This document shows positions 7,309 through 16,646 of a stretch of 35,174 nt of DNA, in pieces. The stretch spans positions 1-35,174 of the forward strand of contig CAISZK010000040.1 in assembly GCA_903889915.1 (NCBI GenBank), in the 5' to 3' direction. The position numbers and the translations under genes were made by a program. Under the pieces are notes generated by a model that did not search any database, was not told where the DNA came from, and was given only the letters and a program-made list of their open reading frames with translations. This DNA is from an uncultured Bacteroidota bacterium. Its GTDB lineage: Bacteria; Bacteroidota; Bacteroidia; Bacteroidales; CG2-30-32-10. Every line of letters begins with the position of its first letter. The stretch's first letter is position 1.

Positions 7309-8280
7309 ATGAAAAAACTGCTTTACATTATTGTCTTTCTTACAATCTCTGTTTTTTCGTGTAAAACAGATTTTGATATTAATGCGAATTGGAAAGACAT
7401 AACCATCGTTTATGGTCTTTTAAACCAGAACGACACTACACACTACATAAAAATAAACAAAGCATTCCTCGGCAATGGCAACGCTCTTGTTATGGCTCAG
7501 AATCCTGATTCCAGCAGTTATGGAAATAATCTTGAAGTATGGGTTGAAGAATGGAAAAATAATTCTCAGACTAATTTGTGGTACCTCGACACTACAACAA
7601 TTTACAATAAAGACCCCGGAGTTTTCTATGCTCCAAAACAAGTCCTGTATAAATTCAAAGCTTTTCTTGATGTAAACGCCGTTTATAAGCTATACATCAA
7701 AAACAAATTAAACGGCAAATTAATTTCGTCTTCCACATCCCTCGTAGAACCGCTGGATATTGAAAAACCAACAGCACAGCAAACCGCAGTTTTCCATTCC
7801 AGCAGTCCGTATGAGGTAAAATGGTCAACAGGTCTAAATGGCAAACGTTATCAAATCGTGGTGAGATTTAATTACTGGGAAAAGGTATTTGGCGCAACTG
7901 ACAGTACTCAAAAATATGTTGACTGGGATCTGGGTTCTTATGTTTCCACAGGAACCAATGGTGGAGAAGAAATGGAAACAACGTACAACGGTCAGTCATT
8001 CTTCAGTTTTCTGCGTGCCAAAATAGGAAACCCTCCCAATATAATCAGGCATGTTGCTACACCCAACGTAGATTTCATTTTTTCAGTAGCAGCAGATGAA
8101 TTCAACACCTATATGGAAGTCAATGCACCTTCAACAGGAGTGACACAGGAAAAGCCACAGTACACCAATATTGATAATGGTATAGGAATATTTTCATCAC
8201 GTTTCCAGATGGACAGAAAATTAGCCATGCACCCGTATTCTTTGGACTCTCTTTACAATGGTCATTTAGGATTTCAATAA
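7309..8280 (+). CDS. Predicted lipoprotein, function unknown
   Basis: 323 residues. Residues 1-18 form a lipoprotein signal ending in VFSC, with Cys18 as the predicted lipidation site. The body is rich in beta-type segments and aromatic residues (DITIVYGLLNQNDTTHYIKINKAFLG near 31-56, YKFKAFLDVNAVYKLYI near 114-130), suggesting a surface or periplasmic beta-sandwich protein. The segment around KINKAFLGNGNAL followed by a substituent-rich loop resembles unnamed Bacteroidota lipoproteins such as the DUF4249 group, but I am not certain. It is transcribed alone, upstream of dnaK by 253 bp. No terminator is apparent after it. Confidence 0.85.
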   Translation: MKKLLYIIVFLTISVFSCKTDFDINANWKDITIVYGLLNQNDTTHYIKINKAFLGNGNALVMAQNPDSSSYGNNLEVWVEEWKNNSQTNLWYLDTTTIYNKDPGVFYAPKQVLYKFKAFLDVNAVYKLYIKNKLNGKLISSSTSLVEPLDIEKPTAQQTAVFHSSSPYEVKWSTGLNGKRYQIVVRFNYWEKVFGATDSTQKYVDWDLGSYVSTGTNGGEEMETTYNGQSFFSFLRAKIGNPPNIIRHVATPNVDFIFSVAADEFNTYMEVNAPSTGVTQEKPQYTNIDNGIGIFSSRFQMDRKLAMHPYSLDSLYNGHLGFQ

Positions 8281-8533
8281 TTGACGAAATCCGGAATAGT
8301 TTAAAATTTCTTCTACTTTTACTTATTCGCCTGTCAGCATTTCCGATTTTCCCATGTCATTAATTTAACAAATGACTGCCTTTTTGTCACCATTATTGAC
8401 AGAAAATTCAGCTTTTTTCAAAATTCAATATGTCATAATTTCTTAAAAAGCCCTATTTTCTCAATTGGCATTATCCTTGAGAAGGCAATTCAAAATTTCA
8501 TACTATAACTTTTAAACTTAAATAATTTATAAA

Positions 8534-10444
8534 ATGGGAAAAATTATCGGAATAGACCTTGGCACCACCAATTCATGTGTGGCAGTAATGGAAGGAAATG
8601 AACCTGTCGTAATTCCTAACAGCGAAGGAGGAAGAACCACCCCATCAATGGTGGCATTTACTGAAAACAATGAACGAAAAGTGGGTGAACCGGCCAAACG
8701 ACAGGCTATTACTAATCCATTAAAGACAGTCTTTTCAATAAAACGCTTTATGGGAGAATCCTACGACAGGGTTACAAAAGAAATTAACCGTGTTTCATAC
8801 AGTGTGGTACGTGGTGATAATAATACTCCCAGAGTAAAAATTGATGAAAGAATGTATTCTCCTCAGGAAATTTCGGCAATGGTTTTGCAGAAAATGAAAA
8901 AAACCGCTGAAGATTATCTTGGGCAGGAAGTAACCGAAGCTGTCATTACAGTTCCGGCTTATTTCAGCGATTCACAACGTCAGGCTACCAAAGAAGCAGG
9001 TGAAATTGCAGGACTGAAAGTAAAAAGAATAATCAACGAACCTACAGCTGCTGCTCTTGCTTATGGTCTTGATAAAAAACATAAAGATATTAAGGTTGCC
9101 GTTTTCGATCTTGGTGGCGGGACATTTGATATTTCTATACTCGAACTTGGTGAAGGTGTTTTTGAAGTAAAATCAACCAATGGTGATACTCACCTTGGCG
9201 GTGATGACTTCGACCATGAGATCATGAACTGGTTGGCAGAAGAATTTTTAAAGGAATGGGGGCTTGATTTAAGAAAAGATCCCATGGCTCTTCAACGTTT
9301 GAAAGAAGCTTCAGAAAAAGCCAAAGTTGAACTTTCCAGCAGCACACAGACTGAAATCAACCTGCCATACATTATGCCGGTTGAAGGAATTGCCCGCCAC
9401 CTTGTAAGATCTCTTACACGTGCAAAGTTCGAACAGCTTTGCGACAAACTTATCCAATCAACAATTGAGCCTTGTAAAAAAGCTCTGGCTGATGCAGGAC
9501 TTAATGCATCTCAGGTTGATGAAGTAATTCTTGTTGGTGGATCAACACGTATTCCGGCAATTCAAGCACTGGTTGAAAAATTCTTTGGCAGGACTCCGTC
9601 AAAAGGTGTTAATCCTGACGAAGTGGTTGCTGTTGGAGCCGCTATACAGGGAGGCGTTTTGACAGGCGAAGTAAAAGATGTTCTTTTGCTTGACATCACT
9701 CCTCTTTCTTTAGGAATTGAAACCTTAGGTGGCGTGTTTACTAAACTTATTGAAGCCAACACAACAATTCCTACCAAGAAATCGGAAGTTTTCTCGACTG
9801 CCAGTGACAACCAAACTTCAGTTGAAATTCATGTGTTACAGGGCGAACGCCCGATGGCTGCACAGAACAGAACAATCGGACGTTTCCATCTTGATGGAAT
9901 TCCACCTGCACCAAGAGGTATTCCACAGGTTGAAGTGACCTTTGATATTGATGCAAACGGAATTCTGAACGTAACTGCACATGACAAAGCTACAGGCAAA
10001 TCACAGAATATTCGTATTGAAGCTTCCTCAGGATTAACTGATGATGAGATCAAGAAAATGAAAATGGAAGCAGAGGCCAATGCTGAAAGTGACAGGAAAG
10101 CAAAAGAAGAAGTTGAGAAAATAAACGCAGCAGATGCAATGATATTCCAGACTGAAAAACAATTGAAGGAATACGGTGACAAAATACCTGCTGATAAAAA
10201 AGCTACAATTGAAAACGCTTTTGCTGAATTAAAAGAAGCTCACAAAAGCAGAAGTATCCCTGCAATTGATAGTGCAATGGCTAAAATGAACACTGCATGG
10301 CAGGCTGCAAGCGAAGAAATGTATAAAGCAACTCAGAACACACAACAACAACCTGCAGATAATGGTGGACCAAAAAATGAAGAGACCAATACCGGCAACA
10401 ACAGTGAAGTTACTGATGTGGATTTTGAAGAAGTGAAAAATTAA
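8534..10444 (+). CDS. dnaK: Molecular chaperone DnaK (Hsp70)
   Basis: 636 residues, the normal length. The ATPase domain begins [16 protein letters not shown] (5-20) and contains [44 protein letters not shown] and [11 protein letters not shown], all classic Hsp70 nucleotide-site blocks. The substrate domain has [17 protein letters not shown] and the linker-adjacent DVLLLD, and the C-terminus ends in an acidic [10 protein letters not shown], as in bacterial DnaK. It binds exposed hydrophobic segments of unfolded proteins in the cytoplasm and works with DnaJ and GrpE, neither of which is nearby. No CIRCE element is visible upstream. It ends in a strong terminator and so is probably monocistronic. 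Confidence 0.99.
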   Translation: MGKIIGIDLGTTNSCVAVMEGNEPVVIPNSEGGRTTPSMVAFTENNERKVGEPAKRQAITNPLKTVFSIKRFMGESYDRVTKEINRVSYSVVRGDNNTPRVKIDERMYSPQEISAMVLQKMKKTAEDYLGQEVTEAVITVPAYFSDSQRQATKEAGEIAGLKVKRIINEPTAAALAYGLDKKHKDIKVAVFDLGGGTFDISILELGEGVFEVKSTNGDTHLGGDDFDHEIMNWLAEEFLKEWGLDLRKDPMALQRLKEASEKAKVELSSSTQTEINLPYIMPVEGIARHLVRSLTRAKFEQLCDKLIQSTIEPCKKALADAGLNASQVDEVILVGGSTRIPAIQALVEKFFGRTPSKGVNPDEVVAVGAAIQGGVLTGEVKDVLLLDITPLSLGIETLGGVFTKLIEANTTIPTKKSEVFSTASDNQTSVEIHVLQGERPMAAQNRTIGRFHLDGIPPAPRGIPQVEVTFDIDANGILNVTAHDKATGKSQNIRIEASSGLTDDEIKKMKMEAEANAESDRKAKEEVEKINAADAMIFQTEKQLKEYGDKIPADKKATIENAFAELKEAHKSRSIPAIDSAMAKMNTAWQAASEEMYKATQNTQQQPADNGGPKNEETNTGNNSEVTDVDFEEVKN

Positions 10445-10464
10445 ATTAGTTCTTATTTACAAAT

Positions 10465-10498
10465 AAAAAAAGCCCCGCAATTTGTGGGGCTTTTTTTT
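10465..10498 (+). terminator. Intrinsic terminator after dnaK
   Basis: A stem of AGCCCCGCA paired with TGTGGGGCT (10471-10491, one G-U pair) around a three-base loop is followed by a run of eight T. An A-run precedes it, so it can also act on the minus strand for the gene ending at 10541 if transcription reads through. Confidence 0.95.
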
Positions 10499-10540
10499 AT
10501 TTGTGTAAAACTTTTTTTAGGCATTAAAGAATTAAGCTTT

Positions 10541-11095
10541 TTACGGCATTTTAGGTTTTTTCAGCGGTACCAGTCCATCAGTATTGGTATATAGTACAAG
10601 CTTCCAGGCTCCTGTTTTATCTTTTTTCCATTCTGACATGTATGATCCGTTGGAAGTCATTTCAGCACCATCAATTTTCCGTGTCTGAGTGAAAGTATAA
10701 GTTCCATAATCATACCCCAGATCTCCTGATGAAGCAACTGTGGCAGCAATAGGTGACAAAACTATTTTATCCTTTTTATTTTTTCTTTTATTCATCATGG
10801 CAGTAATAGAATCAACTCCCACAACAGGTCTGTGATTAGGTAGTAGTAGTACTGCATCATTATCAATAAAGTTTAAAAGAGCAGCTGAGACACCATTTGT
10901 AATTGAATAATCGGAAAACTCAACATCCTTTTTCAATAGGTCCTTTTGTGCCTGATCAAGATTAACAGTATCAGTTTTCACTATGGGTGCAGCAGTTTCT
11001 GGTGTTTTATCTTTAGGCTTACCATGATTACAAGATAGAATTGTAATCATAAACACCAATGATAGTAGTGCTAATAATGCTTGTTGATTTTTCAT
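10541..11095 (-). CDS. NTF2/SnoaL-like (DUF4440-type) lipoprotein
   Basis: 184 residues. The signal ends in TILSC, giving a lipidated Cys22, followed by a Lys/Pro/Thr linker (to about residue 48). From there the protein follows the SnoaL/DUF4440 layout: FSDYSITNGVSAALLNFIDNDAVLLLPNHRPVVGVDSITAMMNK, then alternating strands DLGYDYGTYTFTQ, NGSYMSEWKKDKTGAWKLVLYTNTDG. The final W-K-x-G-x-WK block is typical of the fold. Members are small cone-shaped domains that bind ligands or act as isomerases; no specific activity can be assigned here. It lies 34 bp downstream of the HEAT-like gene on the same strand and may be co-transcribed with it, although it has a -7-like box of its own. Confidence 0.8.
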   Translation of the reverse strand: MKNQQALLALLSLVFMITILSCNHGKPKDKTPETAAPIVKTDTVNLDQAQKDLLKKDVEFSDYSITNGVSAALLNFIDNDAVLLLPNHRPVVGVDSITAMMNKRKNKKDKIVLSPIAATVASSGDLGYDYGTYTFTQTRKIDGAEMTSNGSYMSEWKKDKTGAWKLVLYTNTDGLVPLKKPKMP

Positions 11096-11108
11096 TTCAT
11101 TTTTTTTA

Positions 11109-11116
11109 CAAAAGTA
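11109..11116 (-). promoter_or_regulatory. -7 box TACTTTTG before the NTF2-like gene
   Basis: The complement reads TACTTTTG, 13 bases upstream of the start codon. No TTG is at the right distance, so this is only a candidate. Confidence 0.35.
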
Positions 11117-11129
11117 AAAAATAGTTCAA

Positions 11130-11774
11130 CTAAGCCTTAAATCTTTTAATAAATAAATTTGCTTTTCTCCTGGTACCGCTGCGTGAGCTTGAAGCATGAC
11201 GGGCTGCAAACTCAAGTACATCTTTCTTTTTAGAGTTACTTAAAAGATCAAAAAACCTGGAAAATGAATCCAGCACATGTCCTGCCAGAATGCTTTTGCA
11301 CTCAGCGCTGATATTGGCATTCTCAGCTTTCAGCATTTCAACGGCCAATTTGTCTGCCGGATGTTTATCATTGATTGCAATCTTCCACAAATTACCAACA
11401 ACATGGCCGGCTGTAATAAGAGAATCACCCGTGATCATCTCAGTAAAACCATTAATAAGTTTCCTGTCAATTTTTTCTTCCTTATCTGCAAACGAAAAGT
11501 TACAGATGATATCTATGGCTGTCCACTTAAGAATATTGTTGTTCCCGGAAAGCAGATCCACAAACTTATGAAAGTATGGATAGATCAATTCCGGGTTGCG
11601 TTCACTCATAATCAACAAGGTTTTCGCAGAGCCATATTTAATTTTAGCTTTTCCGGATGTTACACCATCAATAACCATCGAGGTTTTGGATGGATCCTGA
11701 ATCAAAGCACGGGCAATTTCTGTAGCAGCCTGAGTGCCTTTATCAGTCAGCAGATTGGTTAGTTTATCTTTCAT
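11130..11774 (-). CDS. HEAT-repeat-like cytoplasmic protein
   Basis: 214 residues with no signal peptide or membrane segment. It is predicted to be mostly helical, with helix pairs such as SAKTLLIMSERNPELIYPYF, KFVDLLSGNNNILKWTAIDI and DRKLINGFTEMI, which resemble degenerate HEAT/ARM repeats (the proline and charged residue at the helix turn are visible). Such folds are scaffolds for protein or nucleic-acid binding, and no catalytic residues are visible. The last residues are basic (RRKANLFIKRFKA). It is the first gene of a likely two-gene unit with the NTF2-like lipoprotein. The partner is unknown. Confidence 0.7.
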   Translation of the reverse strand: MKDKLTNLLTDKGTQAATEIARALIQDPSKTSMVIDGVTSGKAKIKYGSAKTLLIMSERNPELIYPYFHKFVDLLSGNNNILKWTAIDIICNFSFADKEEKIDRKLINGFTEMITGDSLITAGHVVGNLWKIAINDKHPADKLAVEMLKAENANISAECKSILAGHVLDSFSRFFDLLSNSKKKDVLEFAARHASSSRSGTRRKANLFIKRFKA

Positions 11775-12201
11775 AGTAAATTTATTAAGCGTTAAACTAT
11801 TTCTTTTATTTCATGCAACTTTAAATATCCTATTGTTTTAAGTAATAATCATGTCAAATTTTCCTGTTTAAAAAACTTCTTCTCTCAGATTTTATTTCAA
11901 GAATTCAATTGTTTAAAATTCAGAATTCACAAGTTGATAAAGGCACTTTTTAAATAGACGATTATTGACAAGTATAGGTTGCTTGGAACATTCACGTTTA
12001 TTGCAAAATAAATACCTCACAGAGATAACTTTCAAAACAACAACTTTAAATCTTAGTCGGGTAGATTTTAATAGAAATTTGCAAAAATGATAACAATCGC
12101 AAACGGCCTGGCAAACCATCACGCTGAGCCTGGTTTCCTCGAATTTAAAAAAAAATAATAAAAGTATTCTGACCTACTGTTTCAAATACCTTCAGCTAAG
12201 A
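11775..12201. other. Gene-free stretch of about 430 bp
   Basis: AT-rich sequence with no frame that looks protein-like. The 69-codon minus-strand frame at 11913-12122 is Cys-rich and lacks any family resemblance, so I leave it out. I see no strong repeat, promoter or terminator here. Confidence 0.5.
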
Positions 12202-13434
12202 TCAATCTACTACCAGTTTTTTAGCGTAGTTTTTATTCTCATTTTGAATAGTCAGCACATAAAATCCCTTTGCCAGTCCTGCAGCATTTACAACATGAAA
12301 CATCATTTGGTTTGTATTGAAATGTTGTTTCAGAATTTGTTGTCCTGTAATACTCAAAATACTTATCTCAGTATTTGACTGATCACTGAAATTACCGCCA
12401 AAAACTGTTATCATTCTTGTGGTGGAATTATAAAAGACGTTGATATTATCAACTAAAGAATATCCATTAATACCGGCAGGGGTCAATATTTGCGGCAAAC
12501 CAGCCCACACAAAATTTGAATCAACAGTTATTATTCTGTAACCGCCTAAAAGCCCACCTGCGGTTTGTATGTATCGCGTTCCTCCAGTCCAGTTTTCATC
12601 AATCACATCACCAGGTCTGTCAGCAACTACATTTTGGTGCATGTGACCGGCAAGAACGATATCCACATTGTTCGAATCACAAATATTTAATAATGTCGTT
12701 CTGTTATAAAGGATTGAACCATCAGCAGTATCAACAATGTTTAAAGTAGAAGGAGTACCATCTGCATTTGTTCCAATCGCATCAACAGGGGGATGATGCA
12801 TCACAATAATTTTTCGCATATTCGCATTGTTGCTGAGTTCACTCCTTACCCAATTACATTGTGAATCTGAAATTCCGGAACCCTCAGGATTTGTAATATT
12901 AACATCAATCCACAAAGGACGGAAAACATCATAGCCGGAGCGAAGGAACAACAATGCTGCATTGTTATAAGTAATAGTATAATCGGTATCCGGTGCAAAA
13001 TAATTCTTATAATTTACAAGTCCTGTTGCAGAAAGAGGCGGAATTAAAGTAGTGTAATATTCATGATTCCCCGGAGTAAAATATATCGGAATTGTTTTGG
13101 CGGAATCAATAAAATAATCACCGGGTTGAGGGTTTGTGACCAAAGTTGGAAAGAGGTATTGTAAAAATACAGGGTCCGCACCATCACCAGCGCTACCAAC
13201 ATTTGTCAAATCACCAGAGGCAACAACAAAAGCCGGCTTGGGAGTTAAATTTCTTATGGTTTCAAGCATTTGGGAGAAGACTACTCCGTTAATGTCGGAA
13301 TTATTCACATAGGAGGTTCCATCTGAAACATGCAGGTCGGTGATATGAACAAAATTAAACTGCGAAAAACTTTCATTGTAAATAACCAATGACAAGAGAG
13401 CAGCACTTAAGAGTATCTTTATTATTGTTCTCAT
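12202..13434 (-). CDS. Secreted metallophosphoesterase with type IX secretion sorting tail
   Basis: 410 residues with a signal peptide (about 1-24, ending ESFSQ). The calcineurin-like phosphoesterase blocks are complete: D33-x-H35 in HITDLHVSDG, GD at 74-75 (ASGDLTNVG), GNHE at 122-125, HH at 213-214 (VMHHPP) and GHMH at 263-266. These bind a two-metal centre that hydrolyses phosphate esters. Residues from about 340 to 410 are a type A T9SS sorting domain (ISILSITGQQILKQHF, then KGFYVLTIQNENKNYAKKLVVD), so the enzyme is probably exported across the outer membrane and released or anchored. The substrate is unknown. It has its own promoter and its neighbour is divergent. Confidence 0.93.
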   Translation of the reverse strand: MRTIIKILLSAALLSLVIYNESFSQFNFVHITDLHVSDGTSYVNNSDINGVVFSQMLETIRNLTPKPAFVVASGDLTNVGSAGDGADPVFLQYLFPTLVTNPQPGDYFIDSAKTIPIYFTPGNHEYYTTLIPPLSATGLVNYKNYFAPDTDYTITYNNAALLFLRSGYDVFRPLWIDVNITNPEGSGISDSQCNWVRSELSNNANMRKIIVMHHPPVDAIGTNADGTPSTLNIVDTADGSILYNRTTLLNICDSNNVDIVLAGHMHQNVVADRPGDVIDENWTGGTRYIQTAGGLLGGYRIITVDSNFVWAGLPQILTPAGINGYSLVDNINVFYNSTTRMITVFGGNFSDQSNTEISILSITGQQILKQHFNTNQMMFHVVNAAGLAKGFYVLTIQNENKNYAKKLVVD

Positions 13435-13752
13435 TTGAAGAAAGTATAATTAAAGCAATGGCGTGAGTATCTTAAACAATAACCTATTCCAGAAAAATAG
13501 TTTTTTTGAACATGCAAATATAATAGTATGATATGCCAAAAGCAACCCTTAACGCAACTTTAACAAAACATTTTTAATTGACTATCAGACGCCATCCTTT
13601 CTTCGGATTAACAGCTATAAATAATGTGATTTTTATCAAGGTCAGTAATCGGAGTTCATTGTTCAAGTATGACAACACGGAATGTGTTTAAATTACTTTT
13701 TCCCCTCTCTTGTTATATTTTTTTGAATTAACTTTACAGCCAAATAAAATTC
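13435..13752. other. Divergent promoter region between metallophosphoesterase and PAP2 genes
   Basis: 318 bp between two divergent starts. It contains the metallophosphoesterase promoter (13515-13545) and a weaker TAACTTTA at 13729-13736 in front of the PAP2 gene. The middle part shows nothing further. Confidence 0.5.
13515..13545 (-). promoter_or_regulatory. Promoter for the metallophosphoesterase gene
   Basis: On the minus strand TTG (13545-13543) is followed after 20 bases by TATATTTG (13522-13515), a good Bacteroidota -33/-7 pair. The leader to the start codon is about 80 bases. Confidence 0.55.
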
Positions 13753-14340
13753 ATGATAGAGCAACTCATCAACTGGGACAAATCAATGCTTCTTTTCCTT
13801 AATGGAATGCACAATTCCTTCTGGGATTTTATGATGTACTGGGTGAGTTATAAATTCACATGGATTCCCTTTTATCTTTTTCTTCTTTTCCTTGTAATTA
13901 AAAATTACAAGATCAGAACTATTGATGTTTTAATTTGCGCAGCACTGTTGGTAGCATGCACAGATCTCTGTTCTGTTCATTTATTCAAAGAGGTTTTTCA
14001 TCGTCTGCGTCCATGTCAGGATCCAACAATAAAAGATATGGTGCACCTTGTGAATGGTGATTGTGGAGGCCTTTACGGCTTTGTTTCTTCACATGCTGCA
14101 AATACTTTTGGGGTGTGTTTCTTCGCGATAAACATTTTGGGTAAAAAAGTAAAACACCTGACCGTCGTATTGATTGTGTGGGCAATTGTTGTCTCTTACT
14201 CCCGCATTTACCTGGGTGTTCACTATCCTCTGGATGTGCTGTGTGGCGCTATAATCGGAATATTATTCGGCAGTGTTATTGGCAAAACATTTATTTGGTA
14301 CTACAATAAGTATATTCTGAAAAAAGTCAATGGTCAATAG
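13753..14340 (+). CDS. PAP2-family membrane phosphatase
   Basis: 195 residues with several membrane segments. All three PAP2 motifs are present: K79-x6-R86-P87 (KEVFHRLRP), SSH at 112-114 in place of the usual PSGH, and SRIYLGVHYPLD (150-161) with the catalytic His157 and Asp161. Such enzymes remove phosphate from lipid pyrophosphates or phosphatidic acid on the outer face of the inner membrane, for example undecaprenyl pyrophosphate or lipid A phosphate. The exact lipid is not decidable. The last codons (KVNGQ and the TAG stop) are made from a seven-base repeat that continues into the next gene's stop. The promoter is weak but possible at 13729. Confidence 0.93.
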   Translation: MIEQLINWDKSMLLFLNGMHNSFWDFMMYWVSYKFTWIPFYLFLLFLVIKNYKIRTIDVLICAALLVACTDLCSVHLFKEVFHRLRPCQDPTIKDMVHLVNGDCGGLYGFVSSHAANTFGVCFFAINILGKKVKHLTVVLIVWAIVVSYSRIYLGVHYPLDVLCGAIIGILFGSVIGKTFIWYYNKYILKKVNGQ

Positions 14341-14415
14341 TCAATAGTCAAAAGTCAAAAGTCAATGGTCACTAATGACTAATGACTAATGTCTGATGAC
14401 TGATGACTGATGACT
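14325..14415. repeat. Seven-base tandem array containing both convergent stop codons
   Basis: Thirteen units of exactly seven bases. The first seven are of the AGTCAAT type (AGTCAAT, GGTCAAT, AGTCAAT, AGTCAAA, AGTCAAA, AGTCAAT, GGTCACT). The last six are of the AATGACT/GATGACT type, which is the opposite orientation. The PAP2 TAG stop (14338-14340) lies inside the array and the Nim-like TAG stop (14416-14414) overlaps its end. The two halves could pair in the transcript. Confidence 0.9.
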
Positions 14416-14887
14416 AGTACAGATTCCCGAATTCTTTTCCTGTCATTTCATCAATCACAACTTTGTAAACAAGCACGCCATTAATGGAAGGAACAGAAAA
14501 TCCAAATTCTTTTCCTGTATATTGCTTCATGATGATGTTCATTGCTTCAACTTTCAGTTCATAATTCTCAATGAATTCAATATTGCCGTAACATAGGACA
14601 CTTTTATAAAACATGCTGTAACTGCAGGCCATATTTTCACTTTGAAAATTCAACTTGTGTGCAGTTGAAAAAGCAATGCAAACCTGGCTGCTCTTTTTCA
14701 AAATACTTATTTTTTTCCCTTCCGGTGCTGAGTGCAGGTAAATAGTATTTTCTCTGTATCCGAAATTAAAAGGAACCACATAAGGATTGTTGTTTTCATC
14801 CACCATACCCACATAGCAGCAATCGCAATTATTGATGATCTCTTCCTTTTCGCTAACGTTTGTAATGACTCTTTTCTTTTTTGGCAT
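14414..14887 (-). CDS. Nim-like pyridoxamine 5'-phosphate oxidase-fold flavoprotein
   Basis: 157 residues. The layout is that of the NimA/PPOX-like split barrel: CCYVGMVDENNNPYVVPFNFGY (about 23-44), then TIYLHSAPEGKKISIL (48-63), then QVCIAFSTAHKL, YSMFYKSVLCYGNIEFI and a C-terminal GKEFGF block. Nim proteins are FMN-binding reductases; some Bacteroides members confer 5-nitroimidazole resistance, while many homologues are harmless chromosomal flavoproteins of unknown substrate. No resistance claim is made. The gene is convergent with PAP2 and shares the heptad array with it. A TAATTTTG box lies before the start. Confidence 0.88.
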   Translation of the reverse strand: MPKKKRVITNVSEKEEIINNCDCCYVGMVDENNNPYVVPFNFGYRENTIYLHSAPEGKKISILKKSSQVCIAFSTAHKLNFQSENMACSYSMFYKSVLCYGNIEFIENYELKVEAMNIIMKQYTGKEFGFSVPSINGVLVYKVVIDEMTGKEFGNLY

Positions 14888-14908
14888 TGTTTGTATTTTA
14901 TGATTTTA

Positions 14909-14916
14909 CAAAATTA
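14909..14916 (-). promoter_or_regulatory. -7 box TAATTTTG for the Nim-like gene
   Basis: The complement reads TAATTTTG 21 bases before the start. A TTG on the same strand (14942-14940) lies 23 bases further upstream, at the long end of the accepted spacing. Confidence 0.4.
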
Positions 14917-14981
14917 TCAATTTTGACATGCTTTTGAAACAAAAAAATTTGTTCCTTTGATTAGAATTTAAAAGAAGAATT

Positions 14982-16565
14982 ATGATACGTAGGTTGCTGC
15001 TGACATTATTGTTTTGTTCGCTCGGAATGCTGGCGATGGTTTCAGCACAGAACAGTAAATACTGGGTGTTTCTGAAAAACAAAAAGAGTGTAACTTTTGA
15101 TCCGTACAGTTATTTTGATAAAAAAGCCATTGAAAGGAGAATCGCAAACGGGATATCTCTTGTTGACTCCACTGACTTTCCATTGAACAGCATCTATGAA
15201 ACATCAATTACATCTCTTGCTGATTCAGTCTCTCATTCTAGCAGGTGGTTCAATGCAATGTGTGTTTATGCATCATCTGAAAAAATTGAAGAAATCAGAA
15301 ATTTACCTTTCGTTTCTGATGTTGAATTAATGGAGTCAGCACCAATCGCATGTTCTGTTGAAGGGGCTGGCTGGGATACAACCCTGAATGCATCCATGAC
15401 TTCGATTCTCGAAAAACAAACAAAACGCATGGGAGGTGATCTTTTTGAGAATGCAGGAATTGATGGTAAAGGAATACGCATCGCCATATTCGACGGGGGT
15501 TTTCCTTCAGTAAACACAAGCCCAGTTTTCGAACAAATAAGGAAAGAAAACCGTATTATCAAGACATGGGATTTTGCAAAAAACAAAGAATTTGTGTACG
15601 GTTACATGTCGCATGGGACAATGACCATGTCATGTATTGCTGGAATGATAAAGGGAAAGAAGATAGGACTTGCAACGGGTGCAGAATTTCTTCTTGCCAG
15701 GACAGAGGTTAAACGTGAAATTTTTTCAGAAGAAGAAAACTGGCTTGCAGCCGTAGAATGGGCTGACAAAAACGGAGCAGACATTATCAGCAGTTCGCTT
15801 GGATATACATATCAGCGCTACTTCCAAAACCAGATGGATGGAAAAACCACGCTTGTTACAAGAGCCGCTAACTTTGCAGCCAGGAAAGGAATGTTGGTTG
15901 TGAATGCGGCAGGAAACGATGGCGATAACGACTGGCACATCGTCGGAGCGCCTGCCGATGCTGACAGTTGCTTGTCTGTAGGTGGTATTGATCCTATTAC
16001 AGATTTTCACATTACTTTCAGTTCGCTTGGCCCCACATGGGATAAGAGAGCGAAGCCTAACATCAGCACCTTCGGACATGTTGCTGCTGCAGGGAAAAAT
16101 GGAATGCAACAGGTGGACGGAACTTCTTTCGCCTGCCCTTTGGCAGCGGGTTTTGCAGCTTGTGCCTGGCAGATGAACAGAAGTTTGAAAAACATGCAGA
16201 TGTTTCTTGAGATAGAGAAGTCAGCCGATCTTTATCCTTACTTTGATTATGCGCATGGATTTGGTGTTCCACAGGCGTCTTATTTCACGGAAAACAAAAA
16301 ACAAATCTCTGATACTTCATTTGATTTTGTAAAAAAAGAAGATGTCCTGAAAGTGATGGTCAGACAAGCATACCTGGATAAAAAAACAGGTGGATTCCAA
16401 AGTCATCTTTATTACAACATTCAAGACACCGATGGTCTGTTGACCGAATACAATGTTATTCTTGTTTCGTCAAACGAGGTTTTAAGTTTTCGGACAAGTA
16501 ACTATAAAAAGGGCGAAAAGCTAAATGTTCATCTGGGTAGTTATACCGGTAGTTATACGTTTTAA
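14982..16565 (+). CDS. Secreted subtilisin-family serine peptidase (S8)
   Basis: 527 residues. A signal peptide (1-22, ending VSAQ) is followed by a pro-region with the typical NSKYWVFLKNKKSVTFDPYSYFDKKAIERR block. The catalytic triad is visible: Asp171 in IAIFDGGF, His211 in SHGTMTM and Ser382 in DGTSFACPLAAG; the oxyanion Asn312 is in NAAGNDGD. The domain is complete and the protein ends shortly after it with LGSYTGSYTF. No type IX sorting tail is visible, although many Bacteroidota homologues carry one, so it may stay in the periplasm or leave another way. The substrate is unknown. The following barrel gene is on the same strand 81 bp on and may be co-transcribed. Confidence 0.93.
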   Translation: MIRRLLLTLLFCSLGMLAMVSAQNSKYWVFLKNKKSVTFDPYSYFDKKAIERRIANGISLVDSTDFPLNSIYETSITSLADSVSHSSRWFNAMCVYASSEKIEEIRNLPFVSDVELMESAPIACSVEGAGWDTTLNASMTSILEKQTKRMGGDLFENAGIDGKGIRIAIFDGGFPSVNTSPVFEQIRKENRIIKTWDFAKNKEFVYGYMSHGTMTMSCIAGMIKGKKIGLATGAEFLLARTEVKREIFSEEENWLAAVEWADKNGADIISSSLGYTYQRYFQNQMDGKTTLVTRAANFAARKGMLVVNAAGNDGDNDWHIVGAPADADSCLSVGGIDPITDFHITFSSLGPTWDKRAKPNISTFGHVAAAGKNGMQQVDGTSFACPLAAGFAACAWQMNRSLKNMQMFLEIEKSADLYPYFDYAHGFGVPQASYFTENKKQISDTSFDFVKKEDVLKVMVRQAYLDKKTGGFQSHLYYNIQDTDGLLTEYNVILVSSNEVLSFRTSNYKKGEKLNVHLGSYTGSYTF

Positions 16566-16646
16566 GTTTTGTTCAATGTTTAAAATGCAAAGTAAAATAT
16601 TCAGAGTTTTCCGGCAGTTTCAATTAATTTCCATTTATTTCAAATC

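Noticed and set aside
8281-8533. CIRCE or heat-shock element before dnaK
   Set aside because: I found no inverted repeat of the CIRCE type and no convincing heat-shock sigma boxes.
11913-12122. 69-codon minus-strand frame
   Set aside because: No promoter, no similarity to a family, and unusual Cys and Phe content for this genome.
14414-14887. Nitroimidazole resistance gene
   Set aside because: The fold and blocks are Nim-like, but many such proteins have no resistance role. No insertion sequence promoter is present.
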